NCBI GenBank assembly: GCA_003415625.1
Contig: PYIU01000005.1
Span: 4,097,001-4,161,000 of the forward strand
Source: Aquanectria penicillioides
Taxonomy: Eukaryota > Ascomycota > Sordariomycetes > Hypocreales > Nectriaceae
Reading direction: 5' to 3'
Length of the DNA: 64,000 nt
Part shown: positions 37,730 to 48,724 of the stretch, in pieces
Layout: each line of letters opens with the position of its first letter
Numbering within the stretch: position 1 is the stretch's first letter
Made by a program: the position numbers and the translations under genes
The notes under the pieces: generated by a model
Told to the model about the DNA's origin: nothing
Database searches by the model: none
The model's input: the letters and a program-made list of their open reading frames with translations, nothing else

Positions 37730-38260
37730 TCATTTGACATCATAGATCCTATGGAGAGACAAGAACAGTAACAATCCATTCTTTTTCGCAAGCTCCGTTG
37801 GTGTGTACCAATACACAGTGTTTGGATAGCTAGAATCCTCTAAAAGTTCCAACTGCGAAGCAATGGAGGTGTGATTTCGCATACTCAGCAGGGACGTCAC
37901 TCCTAGCCAGGAGCCAGTTTCGAAGAGGCCAAGGAAGACTCTGAGAATGTAGATTTGCTTTGCGTTAGTGGCAACAGCCATAAGACCAGTGACAATCCCC
38001 CGGAAATTTCGAGACTGGCAAGCCACACACTGGGTCGAACGTAGGTCAAGATGATTTGTGATTGAAGGTTCATGACGCAAGATGCCACATGAAAAGTTGC
38101 CGAGAAACTAGGAGGTCATTTTCTCGTTGCAAATTAACATCAACTTCACTGCTCACTAGTTCCATTCGTTTCTATACAGGTTCAAATCTTCCATCATGCC
38201 AGAGAGATAAGCATTTGTAATGTTTTGCTGTTCGATGAACTCAATGACTGCAAGGCAAGT
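37730..38260 (-). pseudogene. N-terminal fragment of a Dal5-type MFS transporter
   Basis: On the complement, relics in order are ITNAYLSGMMEDLNLYRNEWN (near 38165-38222), QIILTYVRPSVWLASLEIS, then GIVTGLMAVATNAKQIYILRVFLGLFE and WYTPTELAKKNG. These correspond to helices 1-5 of an anion:cation symporter. They lie in at least two frames, with a change at a G5 run near 38000. Everything beyond helix 5 is missing. It is a dead copy, not a version of the intact gene at 25713. Confidence 0.8.
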
Positions 38261-39767
38261 TAGCAAACTAGAATTTCAGTATGTAGGAAAGGCAGGCATA
38301 AGTATCACTCATCATGTGATATACAGCCAAAGGCCATCAAAACCATGTCAAGTTATCGAACGAAACGCTTTTCTTCAGGAGAGCGTACACTATGTATTCT
38401 TGGGATACCGTGACGAAGCTAGTACAAGGATACTATGGTTAAATCTAGGATGGGGTTATTCAAATGACTATGTGGATTACCGTAAGCGAGTATCCAACAT
38501 GGGTATTAGAAGGCGACGCTAATTGATCGACAACGAGAGTCGGATATTACCCCTCTCAAAGATCAAGACTTGTTAGTTATCATGTGAATCATGATTTGGG
38601 ACGACTATCTTGATACGCATAAGTGCTGCCGTTTAAAGATTGAGACGGGGAGCTGGATTCTCTCCGCCATCTTGAATAACCCGACAGAATAGCTGCGCAG
38701 GGCTTGTACATGGCTCCTGAGAGGACAATGTACATTCTGACTGGTGAAATTTCCTAACCAAGCGGCGATACCTCGGGAATATTCCATTGATTCGAGTCGC
38801 CGTCCATTTAATGTCCAGGACATTGTCCATGTGAGACATACAACTGGGGGGGCAGTCTGGGTAGTCCCATGCCGATAGTATCACATCTAGGCTGCTGTTG
38901 ACGATAACACACCGAAGGACGGATCTCCCATACTTCTTGATCCAAGTCATTCTTGAGTGAATGTTAGAAGGTAGTTAGAGCGGCTGAAGATATTAGACGG
39001 TCAGCCTCTCTCACAGTTGAGGCGATTTTGCGAAAAGTAAACGAGAAGACTGTGCCTACAAAGAAATATCCGCCACCCTTTGGCCTTAATTTTTGCGTCA
39101 ACGTTCAAGAAGAACTTTCGGTTTGGTAGAATCAAATTGTTTATCCCTTGTGCGATGAGGGCCTAAAGGCAGAAAGCGCTCACAAAACCTACCGCTTAAC
39201 AATTCAACGTAAAAGTCTCCCAGTTCTTATTCTACTACGGCCTCACATTAGCTAAGGTCTGCACGAGAGCAAAATCTTCACTTACCGAATGGTACACACA
39301 CCACAATATACAGATTGGCTAATTGGAATAGCCCGGCCGGTGCGAGCTAAGTTGGAAGGCGGGTGCTGCAGCTAGTTAATTGGAATGGCCAGCGTATCAG
39401 AATAGCCTGGATAGTTAGAACAGCTAGTTAATTGAACAGCCCGGCTGGTGCAAGCTGTATCGGAAGACAACTGCAGCAACTACCTAACTAAACTACTAAT
39501 CAAAATAACTGTCATTCCTTAAGGTTTGAAATAGCCAGTGAGGTCCATAAGCTTACTTCTCCCTGTTTTGGTAGGAATTTTCCCTTGTGCGCATTTAAGG
39601 TCCATCAATAATAGCGGCATTCGATACGATATAATACAAAAGCGGAGAAATTAATGTATGGGGTTAAAGGATTTTGCACTCGTGCAGGCCTTAGCTAATG
39701 TGCGACTGTATTCCACAAATAAAATTATTGCCGCCTTCGTAATACCATAAAGTGTATTGCAAACCAG
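38261..39767. other. Intergenic with low-grade repeats, no gene recognised
   Basis: A minus-strand frame at 38633-38950 (about 105 codons) has no recognisable domain and I do not call it a gene. Two imperfect direct repeats lie at 39319-39490. Confidence 0.4.
39319..39490. repeat. Two diverged direct repeats of about 60 bp
   Basis: Copy one begins near 39319 and copy two near 39424. They share the core agcccggc(c/t)ggtgc(g/a)agct, a ctgcagc segment and a following ctaact-like end. By eye they are about three-quarters identical. Origin unknown; possibly a small non-autonomous element. Confidence 0.5.
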
Positions 39768-40778
39768 TTAAGCCTCTTGAGCTACACGGATCACGATTTT
39801 CCCCTTCGCATGACCCTCTCTCAATCTTGCAAAAGCCTGAGGGACCTCGTCCCAAGGGAAAATTTCGCCAACATTCGCTTTTACTCTCCCGTCAGCCATC
39901 CATTCGCCAATCCGCGCAAAGAACTCCCCAGAATTTTTCATATTAACAAAGTAGTATGCACCAGCTCTTGAGAAGTAGTCCCGTATTTGTTTACCAAACG
40001 TTGATGCTATCTGGCCGAAGGTGAGATTGTCAGGGACTCCAACCTGGACAAAGATTCCGGTTGGCTTCAGGAATTGGGCTCGGAACTTATAAAGCTCTTC
40101 AACCTTCCCCACGTTATCGATAACCAGATCGTACACTTGCCCTTGTTCCTTCAGAGTGGAGAAAAGATCCTTCGCCGTATAGTCAATGACTTGATCAGCA
40201 CCCAGTTGTCGACACAACTCCAAGTTGTTTGTGGAGCAAGTTGTATGAACCTCGGCCCCCAGAACTTTTGCGAATTGGATGGTCCATGTTCCTACACCAC
40301 CGCTTCCCCCATTGATCAGAATCCTTGCACCTGGCTTCAGAGGAGTAACCATAAGTGACTGGTATGCTGTTGTAGCTGCGGTTCCGACAGCTGCCCCCTG
40401 GTCGGGGCTGATTCCAGGAGGCAAGAGTGCGCAGCATCCTTCCGGAACAACAGCATATTGGCTAAGTGTTCCAACTGTATTTACAGAAGGAAGTGAGCCG
40501 AAAACCAGTTGGTCTTGTTGAAATGCAGTGCTCGAAGCGTGTTTAGCAACTACCCGGCCGCAAAAGTCAATTCCTGGAGTCGCTGGCCGAGAAATCATCA
40601 AACGCCCCACCATTCCTGACTCGGGAATCTTGTAGTCCACTGGGTTTATAGCCACGCTGAGTACTTGGATAATGATTTCATGATTGACGAGAGATGAGAT
40701 AGTCGGCTGTGGTGAGTCCGTGAGTGAGATTGCGTCCTCCAACTTTCCTTCAATTGTCGAATACTGCCAAGTCTGCAT
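39768..40778 (-). CDS. Zinc-independent enoyl/quinone reductase (MDR family)
   Basis: An intact single exon of 336 residues, normal for quinone-reductase-like MDR proteins. The N-terminal GroES-like fold has INPVDYKIPESG and PATPGIDFCGRVV. The NADPH site is ILINGGSGGVGTWTIQFAK, followed by LGADQVIDYTAKD and the C-terminal WDEVPQAFARLREGHAKGKIVIRV, a strong family signature. No zinc-binding Cys/His set is present. It reduces quinones or alpha,beta-unsaturated carbonyls with NADPH, probably in the cytosol. Fungal paralogues often sit in biosynthetic clusters as trans-enoyl reductases, but no synthase is in this window. Confidence 0.93.
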   Translation of the reverse strand: MQTWQYSTIEGKLEDAISLTDSPQPTISSLVNHEIIIQVLSVAINPVDYKIPESGMVGRLMISRPATPGIDFCGRVVAKHASSTAFQQDQLVFGSLPSVNTVGTLSQYAVVPEGCCALLPPGISPDQGAAVGTAATTAYQSLMVTPLKPGARILINGGSGGVGTWTIQFAKVLGAEVHTTCSTNNLELCRQLGADQVIDYTAKDLFSTLKEQGQVYDLVIDNVGKVEELYKFRAQFLKPTGIFVQVGVPDNLTFGQIASTFGKQIRDYFSRAGAYYFVNMKNSGEFFARIGEWMADGRVKANVGEIFPWDEVPQAFARLREGHAKGKIVIRVAQEA

Positions 40779-41282
40779 GTCGCCCTCCCTTCTGGTTCAA
40801 TATATTACACAGAAGGACTTGTTGTTTTTTTCTCCTGAACCTCTTGAGTAGAACTGCAGTTAGAACGTGGAATGAGTTTCTTTATATCTTGTTTTAGCAA
40901 TGGCGGAGTTTGCAAATTCTCTGAAACTCCGCAGTGGAGGTGCGGAGTATGGTCCTGGATAGATGAGTGATACAAGGTTTGCGTTAACCCATCCAGGCAC
41001 GGATTGAACTCTATTTTCCCAGTCTAGATCGAAGCGTACCTGGTCATCCATACCCCTGTTATTTATTTATCGTATATTCGTAGTCACATGTTTGTTGGAC
41101 ATATGGGTTACGGATATATCTGTTGCTTTAATTTGGTGATATTGGTACAAGCCGGACCTTGGTCTTAACTTGCATTCATGTACTCGAAACTTACATCCGA
41201 CCTCCCAAGACTTGAGGTTTTGGTACCCTTCGAATCCGTGCTCATCATAGTCTATGGAACAATGTGGATCTCATTCGAACTC
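40779..41282. other. Intergenic, no gene recognised
   Basis: Promoter of the reductase and 3' flank of the arrestin-like gene. Confidence 0.5.
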
Positions 41283-42668
41283 TCATTGGTAAAGAGGCAA
41301 ATCAAATTCTCCCAGATCATTATCCAATGATTCTTCGAGACTAGTGTACAGGGGAAGATCATCGTTGCTAGCTATAGGTGCGTCCTTCATTGCAATTTGT
41401 AGAGGTACGGTCAATGAAAATAATATACTTGGAGGTCCCAGGTTCAGAGTCAGCTGTATGCTGTATGTTCTAGACATCATACATGAGTGAAAGGTTGGAA
41501 GAAACGTCTTTTGGTCTAGGTCGGGAAGTGATATTGAGATAGTGCTGGTGGCGGTCCGCTTGGGGGGCAGGCAGCAGGCAATTATCTGCGCTTGTGCAGA
41601 CGAAGACTCGCTCACATTGCTGCTGTGTAAACTGCATGTCTCATGACTATTGCTGCCATCTTTCGGCATGTTTAGGAACGCTTGCTCTGTTTCCCACGTT
41701 AAGGCTCGGTCGTGCTCAATGCACAGTTGGTTTGTCTCGGAATAGGTGTGAACTGGGGTAAGTGTATTGTAATTTATTGTCTCCAGATTTGGCAGACTGT
41801 CCATAGCCCCGAACCGTAGGTGAGTAGTTGATTTGATCTTTGCAGAGGCCTCGTTAATTTGCAACCTGCTTGCGTTTTCATCCTGTGGCATGAATTCGAA
41901 TACCAATCTCAAAGCAGTTGTCGACGCGCTCTGGCCATCATTAGTGAGCTTAATTGCCCCAGGCTGCATGGCGGTCACTCTCAAGTGTCCTATCTTGGAG
42001 GAGATGACATTTTTTCGCATAGCCTTTTCTTCAACCAAGCAATAGCTCTTATCTTCCGCAGTAATACTGAGAGGGGGCTCTTCCGGGAACAGCGATGGTA
42101 AGACTCTGAGTTCATGAAAAGCTTCCATCAAAGATTTAGGGATAGCATTTGCGGTATCTCGAGTAACCCGTGCCTCAATCGCATAGCGTATTCTGGTCAT
42201 TTCAGGGGCCTGGTCGTTGGCCTTCAAAAATCCGACACTAGGTGGAGCGCGCAGATGTTGAGATCGAACTTCCGAAGCACACTCATGACGGCACGCGCCT
42301 ATAGTGAGGCGATGCGGGATAGTGAACGAGAATGGAATGCTGTATCGATTCCCAGCTGAAAAGATATGAGGCTCTGGCAGGTCAGAGATTGGCATGTTGA
42401 GGCGTAGAAACACCTGTGAGAGCCGAGTAGGTCGTGGCTGCAGTACGTCGGATTGCACGCCAGCCTTGCCAATAAGAACTATTTGAACATTATCAAATGG
42501 TATATCGCTTTGGGAGTCTATTATGACGTTTCCTGAGATTGGATGGCCTGAATTGTAGATTTTGGATCGAAAGTGGTGATCAAGTTTTATTTCCATCACT
42601 GAATCCTTGGTTGCGGGAAGAATGCCGAGCCGGCCTGCCCAACGCTTAATATTGGAATTGGACGCCAT
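41283..42668 (-). CDS. Arrestin-like protein
   Basis: A single exon of 461 residues. The N-terminal half is an arrestin-N fold: MEIKLDHHFRSKIYNSGHPISGNVIIDS (first strands), then an FDNVQIVLIGKAGV strand, and IFSAGNRYSIPFSFTIPHRL, the typical 'G.h.aPFsF.lP' turn. The second half carries the arrestin-C-like strands. The tail has two LPLY motifs (NDDLPLYTS and FDLPLYQ), which resemble but do not match the PPxY motif that recruits Rsp5-type ubiquitin ligases. By family, such proteins are adaptors for ubiquitin-dependent endocytosis of plasma-membrane transporters. Whether LPLY can bind a WW domain is inference. The start ATG at 42668 leads straight into the domain. Confidence 0.85.
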   Translation of the reverse strand: MASNSNIKRWAGRLGILPATKDSVMEIKLDHHFRSKIYNSGHPISGNVIIDSQSDIPFDNVQIVLIGKAGVQSDVLQPRPTRLSQVFLRLNMPISDLPEPHIFSAGNRYSIPFSFTIPHRLTIGACRHECASEVRSQHLRAPPSVGFLKANDQAPEMTRIRYAIEARVTRDTANAIPKSLMEAFHELRVLPSLFPEEPPLSITAEDKSYCLVEEKAMRKNVISSKIGHLRVTAMQPGAIKLTNDGQSASTTALRLVFEFMPQDENASRLQINEASAKIKSTTHLRFGAMDSLPNLETINYNTLTPVHTYSETNQLCIEHDRALTWETEQAFLNMPKDGSNSHETCSLHSSNVSESSSAQAQIIACCLPPKRTATSTISISLPDLDQKTFLPTFHSCMMSRTYSIQLTLNLGPPSILFSLTVPLQIAMKDAPIASNDDLPLYTSLEESLDNDLGEFDLPLYQ

Positions 42669-44045
42669 GGCTCTGGTAAGTTTCGATCATTCCAGTGATC
42701 TATACCGGGTTTTGGTTGCAAAAAAGAGTTGATACGAGAAAGAACCCCACAATCATGTGATGATTTCTTCTCTGAGGCAGTAGGAGACAACCAGAGACTG
42801 AAATGAAAATAGGAAAGGCGAAGTTAAATGAGTTCAATTCAGCTTATTCCACAGAGATAAGAGAAAAAACATGACCCTAAATATAACCGCAAAACACTGG
42901 CCCACCAGCAAGGAGCCTTGACGACAATGATGTCGTACGGTGTCCCAGGCACAGGCTTGCTTCGTAGACCGGATTTCTTCGCGGCCGGAAAGACCAGTAG
43001 GGGAGCATTTTCATGACATGTCCGCCCTTCGCCGCGCCCTACCGTTAATACCGATTCGTAAAATCATCCGGGTTGTGGACCAACAAGTTGGTCTTGGCGG
43101 CCGTCGGTTTTCCCCGGTGCATATGATTCGTCAGAATTACCGAAGGAACACATTTGAATCAAATGGAGTCGCTTTTCTCATGTTTTCGACTGTTATTCTT
43201 GACTAATGTGTCCACTACAATAACGACAGTGATGTCATTAACATTAGAAATCGTTTGTGAGCAAAAAAACGTTATCCACTCACTCTCTATTCAACTAGAT
43301 GGTGATGTAGCTTGATTCGCTTAGATCAAACCATGACGCTGAGCAGTTTCGGCGGTGGATCGGGGCAGAAGTTCGGCGCTGAATCCTATCCTAATTGAGT
43401 TAGTCCATATCAACCCATGGATTGAACCACTTCTCGAGACATGATGATTCTGCGTGTTTCGCTTCTTTGGCACCTCTTAGAAGTTTCTGTCTCCGGTTTA
43501 TTTTAACTTCGCCTGTAGGGCCATTAACCTGGCTATTTCTTGAAACCCATCATCGTCGTCTTGTTATGGGTCAGTACCATGTCAACAGCGAAGGACATGA
43601 GCCGACATTTTGCAGTCCATAGCTTGCGGCATTGCGTTTTTTTTATTCTACTTAGTTCTTTGAATAACTGCTATGGATTTGAAATATATTAATGAGGAAA
43701 TTAAAATCAAGATGTCATGTAGTCGAAAGTTACATTTGGGTTATATCACAACAAGGGAATGACGATGTTTGTACTCCATCTTGAGCCTGCGTAGTTGTTT
43801 TTGTATACTTGAACGAAGACGAGCTACGGTAGAGCACCTTAAGTGTCACAGTTACCAAAATACTTAGAACTATTCGGTTCCAATCCCAGAAGTTCCCTTT
43901 TCCCAAGCACCGCAATCACTATTTCTCGATGCCTTTCAACGTGTGTTAAATCCCACCTACCCAATCAGTTGTTTGTTGAAGCTTACCCTGTTGCGAGTCT
44001 CGCCTCCGGCGTACCTGCTGGCTAATAAAAATCTCTTACAAATGT
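42669..44045. other. Intergenic, no gene recognised
   Basis: Nearly 1.4 kb of short frames without domains, between two minus-strand genes. Confidence 0.5.
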
Positions 44046-45761
44046 TTATGCTTCAACCAGAGTGACATTTCCCTTCAACTCTCCCTTGCCCTTGATTCCA
44101 ATAATGAATTGGTCGCTCTCGAATTCGAAATGGTCTGGCGCTATGCCTTTGAAGTCGAAGTTGAACCGTTGCACCAGTGTTGATACAACCAAATACATTT
44201 CGGCCCATGCGAGACTGAAGCAATTCATCAGCATTTCCAGATTTCTGAATATACATAAAGGGAAAGAAAGCATACTGCATTCCGAGACAAATCCTTGTGC
44301 CACGTGAGAATGGAGCATAAGTCTTCTCAGCCATCTTGCGGGCCTCGCGGTCAACCCACCGTTCCGGATCAAACCTCTTTGGATCTGGATAAATATTTTC
44401 ATCCATGTGCATAAACAATGTCGTCATTCCAACTGGTGTTCCAGCAGGGATACGCCACTTGTCGTAAATGAGCTCTCGGTCTGGTGCGATGCGCTGTAGT
44501 CGGGTTCCGAGAGCGGGACTGAGACGCATGCCCTCCATCAAAATCGCTGTCAGGTAGGGAAGCTGCTCCAGCTTACGTAAATCGAAATCATTTACTGATG
44601 AATTGGGACTCTTGGGTGATGCCCCCTCGAGTTCGGCTCGCAGGCGGTTTAGTATATCTACGTTGCTATAAACTTGGTAAATAATCAGTCTTATGACCCC
44701 AGCCGTTGTCTCAAACCCAGCCCCTGTGACAGTGACAACATCACTGAAGACTCGGAGGAGACTTTTCTCCTCTGGGGGAAGGTTTGAATCGACGATTTCG
44801 TGAACGATTGTGCGTGGCGACTTGTCATCAGGCGTCCGTGAGGTCACAGCCTTGAGGAGGCGGTCCGTGTCTTCTTCACTTGCCTTCGGGAGATCGAAAT
44901 TAGTGAAAATGAACATGGGGCGTATTCAAAAGGCTAACAAACCTTGGCGTAACGCAGGAAGTTCGCCGTATTTTCGTCGGCATTCTTGATGAGGAAATCT
45001 TTGGGGAGGGAGTGCAGAATTGGACCGTACCAGCGGATATGCTTGGTCAGGCGCCAAACCTTTCCACCACTTTGCATGATGAGGGTCATGCCCTCTCCAA
45101 AATCATCCTGCTCGAGACTATCGTAGCTCTTTCCGAGGACGTAGGCCGTCGAGATATCGCGCTGGAACGCGCTGATAGCAGCGCCGATGTTGATTCCCTT
45201 GCCCGATTGAGCAAACTCGGTAATTCGTTCACAAAGCCTATCAACCTTAATTTGGATCAGGTCTCGTCGACTTGCCACTCTAGCTTTAGAAAAAAAGGAG
45301 TTTAAAGGCTGACGGCGTGCCTTATGGTCGTCATGATCTGGTGTCAAAACTATAGCTCCCTGAGCAGTATGTGCGTCGACGGACCAGGCGTACTTGTTCC
45401 AGCGCCCCTCGTGGCGATAAAGCTTTTCAAAAAAGTTTGAGTCGTTGATGTGTAGTTCATATGGACTGATACGGATGATGGGACCTTATTTGGCATCAAA
45501 AGTTAGAATTCCAGTGATACAAATTCGGGCCTGTGTATTCTTGCCATATTTCTTGTGCATTTTCTCGATTTCGGTGGTATACTGGCCATCTTTAATAACA
45601 TCGTAGTATGCTTCATAGTAACGGGTGATAGCAGCTAGCTTTGGGCCAGGGAATTGGGCAAGAGGGTGCAAGAATGCGCGATAGAAAGCGAGAGAAACAA
45701 AAAAGAGGGCCGCCAAAGTCGCAATGGCGGACCAAGAGAGAATGTTTGCCAACGAATCCAT
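44046..45761 (-). CDS. Cytochrome P450 monooxygenase, microsomal type
   Basis: Four exons on the complement, 45545-45761, 44943-45484, 44276-44883 and 44046-44214, sum to 1536 nt and give 511 residues, normal for the family. An N-terminal membrane anchor (residues about 8-30) is followed by [11 protein letters not shown]. The I-helix oxygen-binding motif is AGFETT, the ExxR is EGMR, and the haem loop is [11 protein letters not shown] with Cys452 as thiolate ligand. The first intron (45485-45544) has a GC donor (GCAAGA) with a TCTAAC branch and AG acceptor. Only this choice joins KKYG to [12 protein letters not shown], the conserved start of the substrate-recognition region. The last intron joins CLGM to HLAWAEMYL. 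Subfamily and substrate are not assignable. No reductase or synthase is adjacent. Confidence 0.93.
45485..45544 (-). other. GC-AG intron in the P450 gene
   Basis: 60 nt, donor GCAAGA, branch TCTAAC, acceptor AAATAAG, phase 1. No GT donor in reach restores the reading frame and the conserved [13 protein letters not shown] junction. Confidence 0.8.
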
Positions 45762-48724
45762 TATAGCAGCATAGCGACAAGTATTTGCTACCTTTCTTAG
45801 AACGTTCAGGTATCAACGAAGGAGGAACGATTGGGCCACGGCGTGGGCCAAGGTGTACCAGCTTATGGCCTATATAGTACGTGAACTTGCGAATTGCACA
45901 TTCCCCGAAAGGTCATGAGTAAAATCATAAAAATTGAGGCTACCTGACTAATTGTATTCAGTGTAATATCAAAGCTCAATGCAGAAGTCGCCGGAACCCT
46001 CGGCAAATTGTCAGCGTCAGATTTTAGGCTTTTGGGGGGACGCAATCCAGCGAATCCGACATCATAAGTCGCCAGTAAGTTCTCTGCTTATGTGTGATCA
46101 ACCTATTAAATTCAGAGGGTTAATAAAAAAGCAGCTCCGTGATGACACCTCTCAAACGCGGGGTTCACATGAATGCAGAAAATGACGGCGATCTACTCAG
46201 CAGGAAGAGGGAAAAATCCGAATCCGAATGCTCCGACGGTAGAGGAGAGGTACTAGGCTCTAGTTCGAGGCAAGGTTGAAAATTGTTACGTATTGGTTTC
46301 ATAAACGCTCAGCCGAAGCGTTTTCATATCTCCATCATATTCAAGTTTCAGATGGCTAATATACTGACATCTTTAAGATGGGTGCCTTGTTAGAAATTTA
46401 GAAAATACATTGTTTGCGGACTGGCAGCAAGTTTCAGAACCTATCGAAGCCAACACCTTCGTCATGCTTAGAACATAATCTGTTCTCTTGAAGAGGTCTC
46501 GACTATCTGGAATCTGATAGAAGACTGCCAGATATAGTTTTTGCATGGACCTAGACCCCATATGCCGTGTAGAATCAAGAAGCTTAACTAGCCAGACTGA
46601 AGCGACCCGGTGCTCGCTCAGTGTGCGGTGTGCTTGGTGTCTTGAGTAACAAATCACTGGGATCATAGAGTGCCCCCGCGAGACTGAAGCACAATAATAG
46701 TAAACAAAACCCCTTGCGATCTCCTTGGTGTGCACAGAAAGCATCTCTGTGCGGTGCGATGGCGAGCAGCTCCTGCGGTTTATATGATTTAACCAGCATC
46801 AGAGCATCTTCAATCGCTACTAGTTGATTGAGCCTATTTCCGTTGGCTTCTTCACTGCCTGATAAACTTTCTAGCAGCTTTGAGATATCGTACAAAACTG
46901 ATAGAAGCCGTAGGTGACGTACTCGAGACAGGCACACCAAGCTGCTGACACTGGATGAATATCAGCATCGCCTACAGGGCTTGCGATCTCCGGTATTTGA
47001 TTAGAGATCCCAAACCATGACGGCTCGTGCATTAGGGAGATTCTTTAAAATGTTTTATGCAATCAATCCTCGCCGGCATTGTCAATTTTAAGCAGTGACG
47101 TACAAGTAGACTGAAAGCTTCAATCACTAGTTACTGTTGAGCGTCGCAATGCCACCGCGGGCTTTGGTCATTTTTCGTAGGCCCTCTACGTGAAGATGCC
47201 ATTCTCGATCTGATCCCCAGTGTCTCTAATTGCAGATATTATCAGCAACTTCTCAATTGCGTAGCGTGTGTCACTTTGGTTTAATCAAAAGAATATTCCA
47301 GATGTGTCCTGAACAAAAAGCTATAGCAATACGAGAGCTACCGAGCTAAACTCAAGCTGAGCTTTGGCACACCTAATGCAGACTAAACATAGGCTATTCG
47401 ATAGATCTTGTCTATATTTACCATGCCTAATCACAATCAAACTCGATTTCCCAGGGAATCTCTATACTTGGACATTGTTCTCAGCAGTCCTGGGTGCACT
47501 GACAAAGTTTCGCGCAGAAGTTACTAGATGCAAAAATGTCATAATGTTAATCACATCTAGCAGAAATACTCTACGATGACGTCACCATGTCCTATATACA
47601 ATACACATTTCCCTACAGATAAACCGCAATTCGATCTTCAATGCAATTCTACGGGAAATGAGAATAAAGGGAAATGGTTTTGGGTGGGTGTCATGAGAGC
47701 AATGTGCTAAGCTACATAGGGTCTGGAGTTCTAACGTGCCCTCTCAGGGATAAGACCCAACCTGCATGGGCTGGGAAATCCCGTGTCACATGAGCGGCCA
47801 GAGTTGCCATGATTCCTTAACCTGCAGACTTGACGAGTGGATGTTGAACAGACCCAATGTGAGAAAGCTACATGGGAGAAGCCAATGCGAGATTCGAGCC
47901 GTTCTGAGGCAAAACATTACATCACCTGAGCGGTCAAAGTTGTCATCATATCACAGATCTTGTCAATTCATGCATATAGAACAAACGTAAGCGTATGGAT
48001 ACAGAGCCAGGCGACCGGGCCGACGCCCCATAGCTTTCTAACTGCATTCAAATGTGGATCAATGGCTTAACGGTTTCGGGCCAAAGCTTAGAGTTTGGGA
48101 ACTTTAACGTGACAGAGCTCACATGTCACTTGCTCTGTCTTGTTGATGATTTCATTCCGTTCAAGAGTCATGACGCAGCCTGTTTCGTTGAGGATAATGA
48201 TGGACAAGTGGCTTCCCTCTAGCAGCTGAGATTTTCCTTGCTTCACAAATGAGGTGGCTGGTAGTCACATCAATACAATGTGATGTGAGGAAACTCAACC
48301 ACATTCTGTTGCGTTATCTTCAAAGGATCTTGAGATGCCTCACCAATATCCCATGAACAAAATAACACCACCGCTTCAGTACCATGGATCGAGTTGGCTC
48401 CCTTCCGACGCCCGATATACGCCACCACGCGCAATTCTCGTTTGAAGGTACCTCGGATTAATGAATTATTTTCTGATTGTCCGTAATACAAGGTTCCTGC
48501 AATATCCGTGAAGGCATTGTGCTGACCAAAAGGTTCATCATCATCAGCGGATCATAGGCTTGGCTTACACATTCTAGCCTCATCAATCATGTACCCTCGA
48601 CTTCTTCCTACCAGGTTCCTTGAAACGGGACACAAAAACAAATATCAAGTTAATAGATTGAATTCTTCAAGCAGCAGAATCATCAATTTGCCGTAAAATA
48701 GAGTGGCTGTGGCGTAATCAAAAG
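45762..48724. other. Long intergenic stretch, no gene recognised
   Basis: About 3 kb. Minus-strand frames at 46584-46940 and 46373-46744 are open for about 120 codons each but show no recognisable motif, have no clear splice link and are not called. I see no transposon or RNA gene. Confidence 0.4.
45871..45877 (-). promoter_or_regulatory. TATA-like element of the P450 gene
   Basis: CTATATA on the complement, 110 bp upstream of the P450 ATG, a suitable distance for a core promoter. Match to consensus only. Confidence 0.35.

Noticed and set aside
38633..38950. Minus-strand frame of about 105 codons
   Set aside because: No motif, no splice partner and ordinary chance length; left as unassigned.
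46373..46940. Two overlapping minus-strand frames of about 120 codons
   Set aside because: Possible decayed gene, but no recognisable motif or intron joining them.
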